Made by a program: the position numbers and the translations under genes. This document shows positions 6,015 to 6,706 of a stretch of 6,706 bases of DNA, piece by piece (within the stretch, counting starts at the first letter, position 1; each line of letters opens with the position of its first letter). The notes below the pieces were generated by a model. The model was not told the DNA's origin. It saw nothing but the letters and a program-made list of their open reading frames with translations, and did not search any database. Source of the DNA: a bacterium (GTDB taxonomy: Bacteria; Verrucomicrobiota; Kiritimatiellia; UBA8416; CAMZLY01); contig DAOVUR010000107.1 of NCBI GenBank assembly GCA_030632465.1, positions 1 through 6,706 of the forward strand, written 5' to 3'.

Positions 6015-6062
6015 TTCTCGTAGCGCACCGCACCGCCGAGCGATTTTATTTTACAACGAGAA
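6015..6062. repeat. Inverted repeat enclosing the 18-base GCGCAC core
   Basis: TTCTCGT (6015-6021) and its complement ACGAGAA (6056-6062) enclose 34 bases that start with AGCGCACCGCACCGCCGA (6022-6039), identical to 1185-1202. The element ends eight bases before the last base of the UDPGP stop codon. On the minus strand it could fold as a large weak hairpin at the 3' end of that gene, but there is no T-tract after it. A 7-base inverted repeat this far apart could be chance. Confidence 0.4.
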
Positions 6063-6069
6063 CTGAAAT

Positions 6070-6706
6070 CTATTTCAAAAATAGATCGCCATCTATTTTC
6101 AACAGCTCTGGAAGTTTCGCATGCAGATCTTCTACACAAACCGCATAGCTCGGTGCTATCTCCAGCTTATATAGTAGTTCGCCATCTTCACTCTGCGGCA
6201 CATCAATACCACAAAGCTCCATCCAGCGCGCAAACTTATTCATCATGTCACGCTGGGCGGTAACTGGAGAATCCTCTCCGTCAGCATTCTTTACTGGCGA
6301 AAACTCATCTTCACGTGCAAAAGCAACATTTAGTGATGTCTCAGCATGCGGTAGCGCATCAAAAATAAACTTTTCAAATTTATAAGCATTAGGTTCGTCT
6401 GGTTTAACGCTCTCACCCACCTCATTACAATATGGCACTTTCTTATGCGCCACATGCAACGGCAAGCTTGCTACTGACTCCTGCTTAAGGAACCCTACCG
6501 AGAAAACATGAATCGCCACACTACCATATTTAAGTCTAAGCTCACCATCAGGTAACCGCTCACTCTTCTGTTCATCAGTAAGCTCCGTATATTCAACAAC
6601 AGAATTACGACCAGCACGTTCAACCACAACCCCAAGACCTTCGGCAGGATCACGCTTAGCACAAACTTTCACAGATACTTCAGAACCATTAGCGTAATGC
6701 ACACCA
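6070..6706 (-). CDS. UDPGP/UAP1-family UDP-sugar pyrophosphorylase, C-terminal half
   Basis: The minus-strand frame enters from the right edge and stops at TAG 6072-6070, leaving 211 codons of a protein usually 400-500 residues long. The GTG at 6702-6700 is read as an internal valine, since the frame is open beyond it and the N-terminal UTP-binding motif is outside. These enzymes join UTP and a sugar 1-phosphate (GlcNAc-1-P or Glc-1-P) to give the UDP-sugar and pyrophosphate in the cytoplasm. Numbering from the GTG, family signatures are VVEYTEL (35-41, E37), GSVAIHVF (60-67), HVAHKKVPY (83-91), KPDEPNAYKFEKFIFDALP (100-118) and REDEFSPVKNADGEDSP (130-146, with K138 matching the family lysine). 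Where UAP1 proteins have AGN, this one has YGS, so an asparagine contacting the sugar nucleotide appears to be serine. The sugar specificity cannot be told from this half. The gene converges on the ankyrin/SUMF1 gene. Confidence 0.9.
   Translation of the reverse strand, partial: GVHYANGSEVSVKVCAKRDPAEGLGVVVERAGRNSVVEYTELTDEQKSERLPDGELRLKYGSVAIHVFSVGFLKQESVASLPLHVAHKKVPYCNEVGESVKPDEPNAYKFEKFIFDALPHAETSLNVAFAREDEFSPVKNADGEDSPVTAQRDMMNKFARWMELCGIDVPQSEDGELLYKLEIAPSYAVCVEDLHAKLPELLKIDGDLFLK

Noticed and set aside
1185..6039. Attachment sites or transposon ends
   Set aside because: The identical 18-base words are direct repeats, but no integrase or transposase lies between them and the word also has variant copies within the same gaps, so target-site or att status is unsupported.

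Overview
This is a bacterial chromosomal window of moderate GC (low-to-mid 40s % by eye). It holds four protein genes, two of them cut by the window edges: recA (minus strand, C-terminus lost off the left edge), a DinG-type exonuclease/helicase (plus), an exported ankyrin-repeat/SUMF1-fold protein (plus), and the C-terminal half of a UDP-sugar pyrophosphorylase of the eukaryote-like UDPGP/UAP1 family (minus, running off the right edge). No RNA gene, transposase, CRISPR array or phage gene was recognised. The exported SUMF1-domain protein, the bacterial UAP1-like enzyme and the phrase-like intergenic repeats together suggest a PVC-superphylum-type bacterium (Kiritimatiellota, Lentisphaerota or Verrucomicrobiota). 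That placement is an inference from gene style, not from a marker search.

Layout: recA occupies 1-979 and is transcribed leftward from a promoter near 1032-1060. The recA-dinG gap (980-1422) is filled with short direct repeats built round a GCGCAC core, the word AATGATTCTG and 7-base periodic phrases, plus one compact hairpin. The DinG-like gene follows at 1423-4335. The next gap (4336-4549) lacks that repeat family. It starts with two overlapping, mutually exclusive stem-loops and ends in an AT-rich leader to the ankyrin/SUMF1 gene (4550-5905). The 164-base gap before the convergent UDPGP gene carries three more GCGCAC-core copies and two 9-base-period arrays. One 18-base word is identical on the two sides of the dinG-ankyrin block, in the same orientation.

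Functionally, recA and the DinG-like helicase are both DNA-repair proteins in divergent orientation. The helicase keeps every helicase motif I looked for and a DinG-spaced iron-sulfur cysteine set, but its N-terminal DEDDh exonuclease domain has lost almost all catalytic residues. The ankyrin/SUMF1 protein is probably periplasmic or otherwise exported and lacks the cysteine pair of true formylglycine-generating enzyme, so a binding or scaffold role is more likely than oxidation of sulfatases. The UDPGP protein would supply UDP-GlcNAc or UDP-glucose for envelope synthesis. I see no evidence that the four genes form one pathway, and no clear new multi-gene system. The most noteworthy items are the degenerate exonuclease domain beside an intact Fe-S helicase, the ankyrin-SUMF1 fusion, and the repeats bracketing the plus-strand pair.
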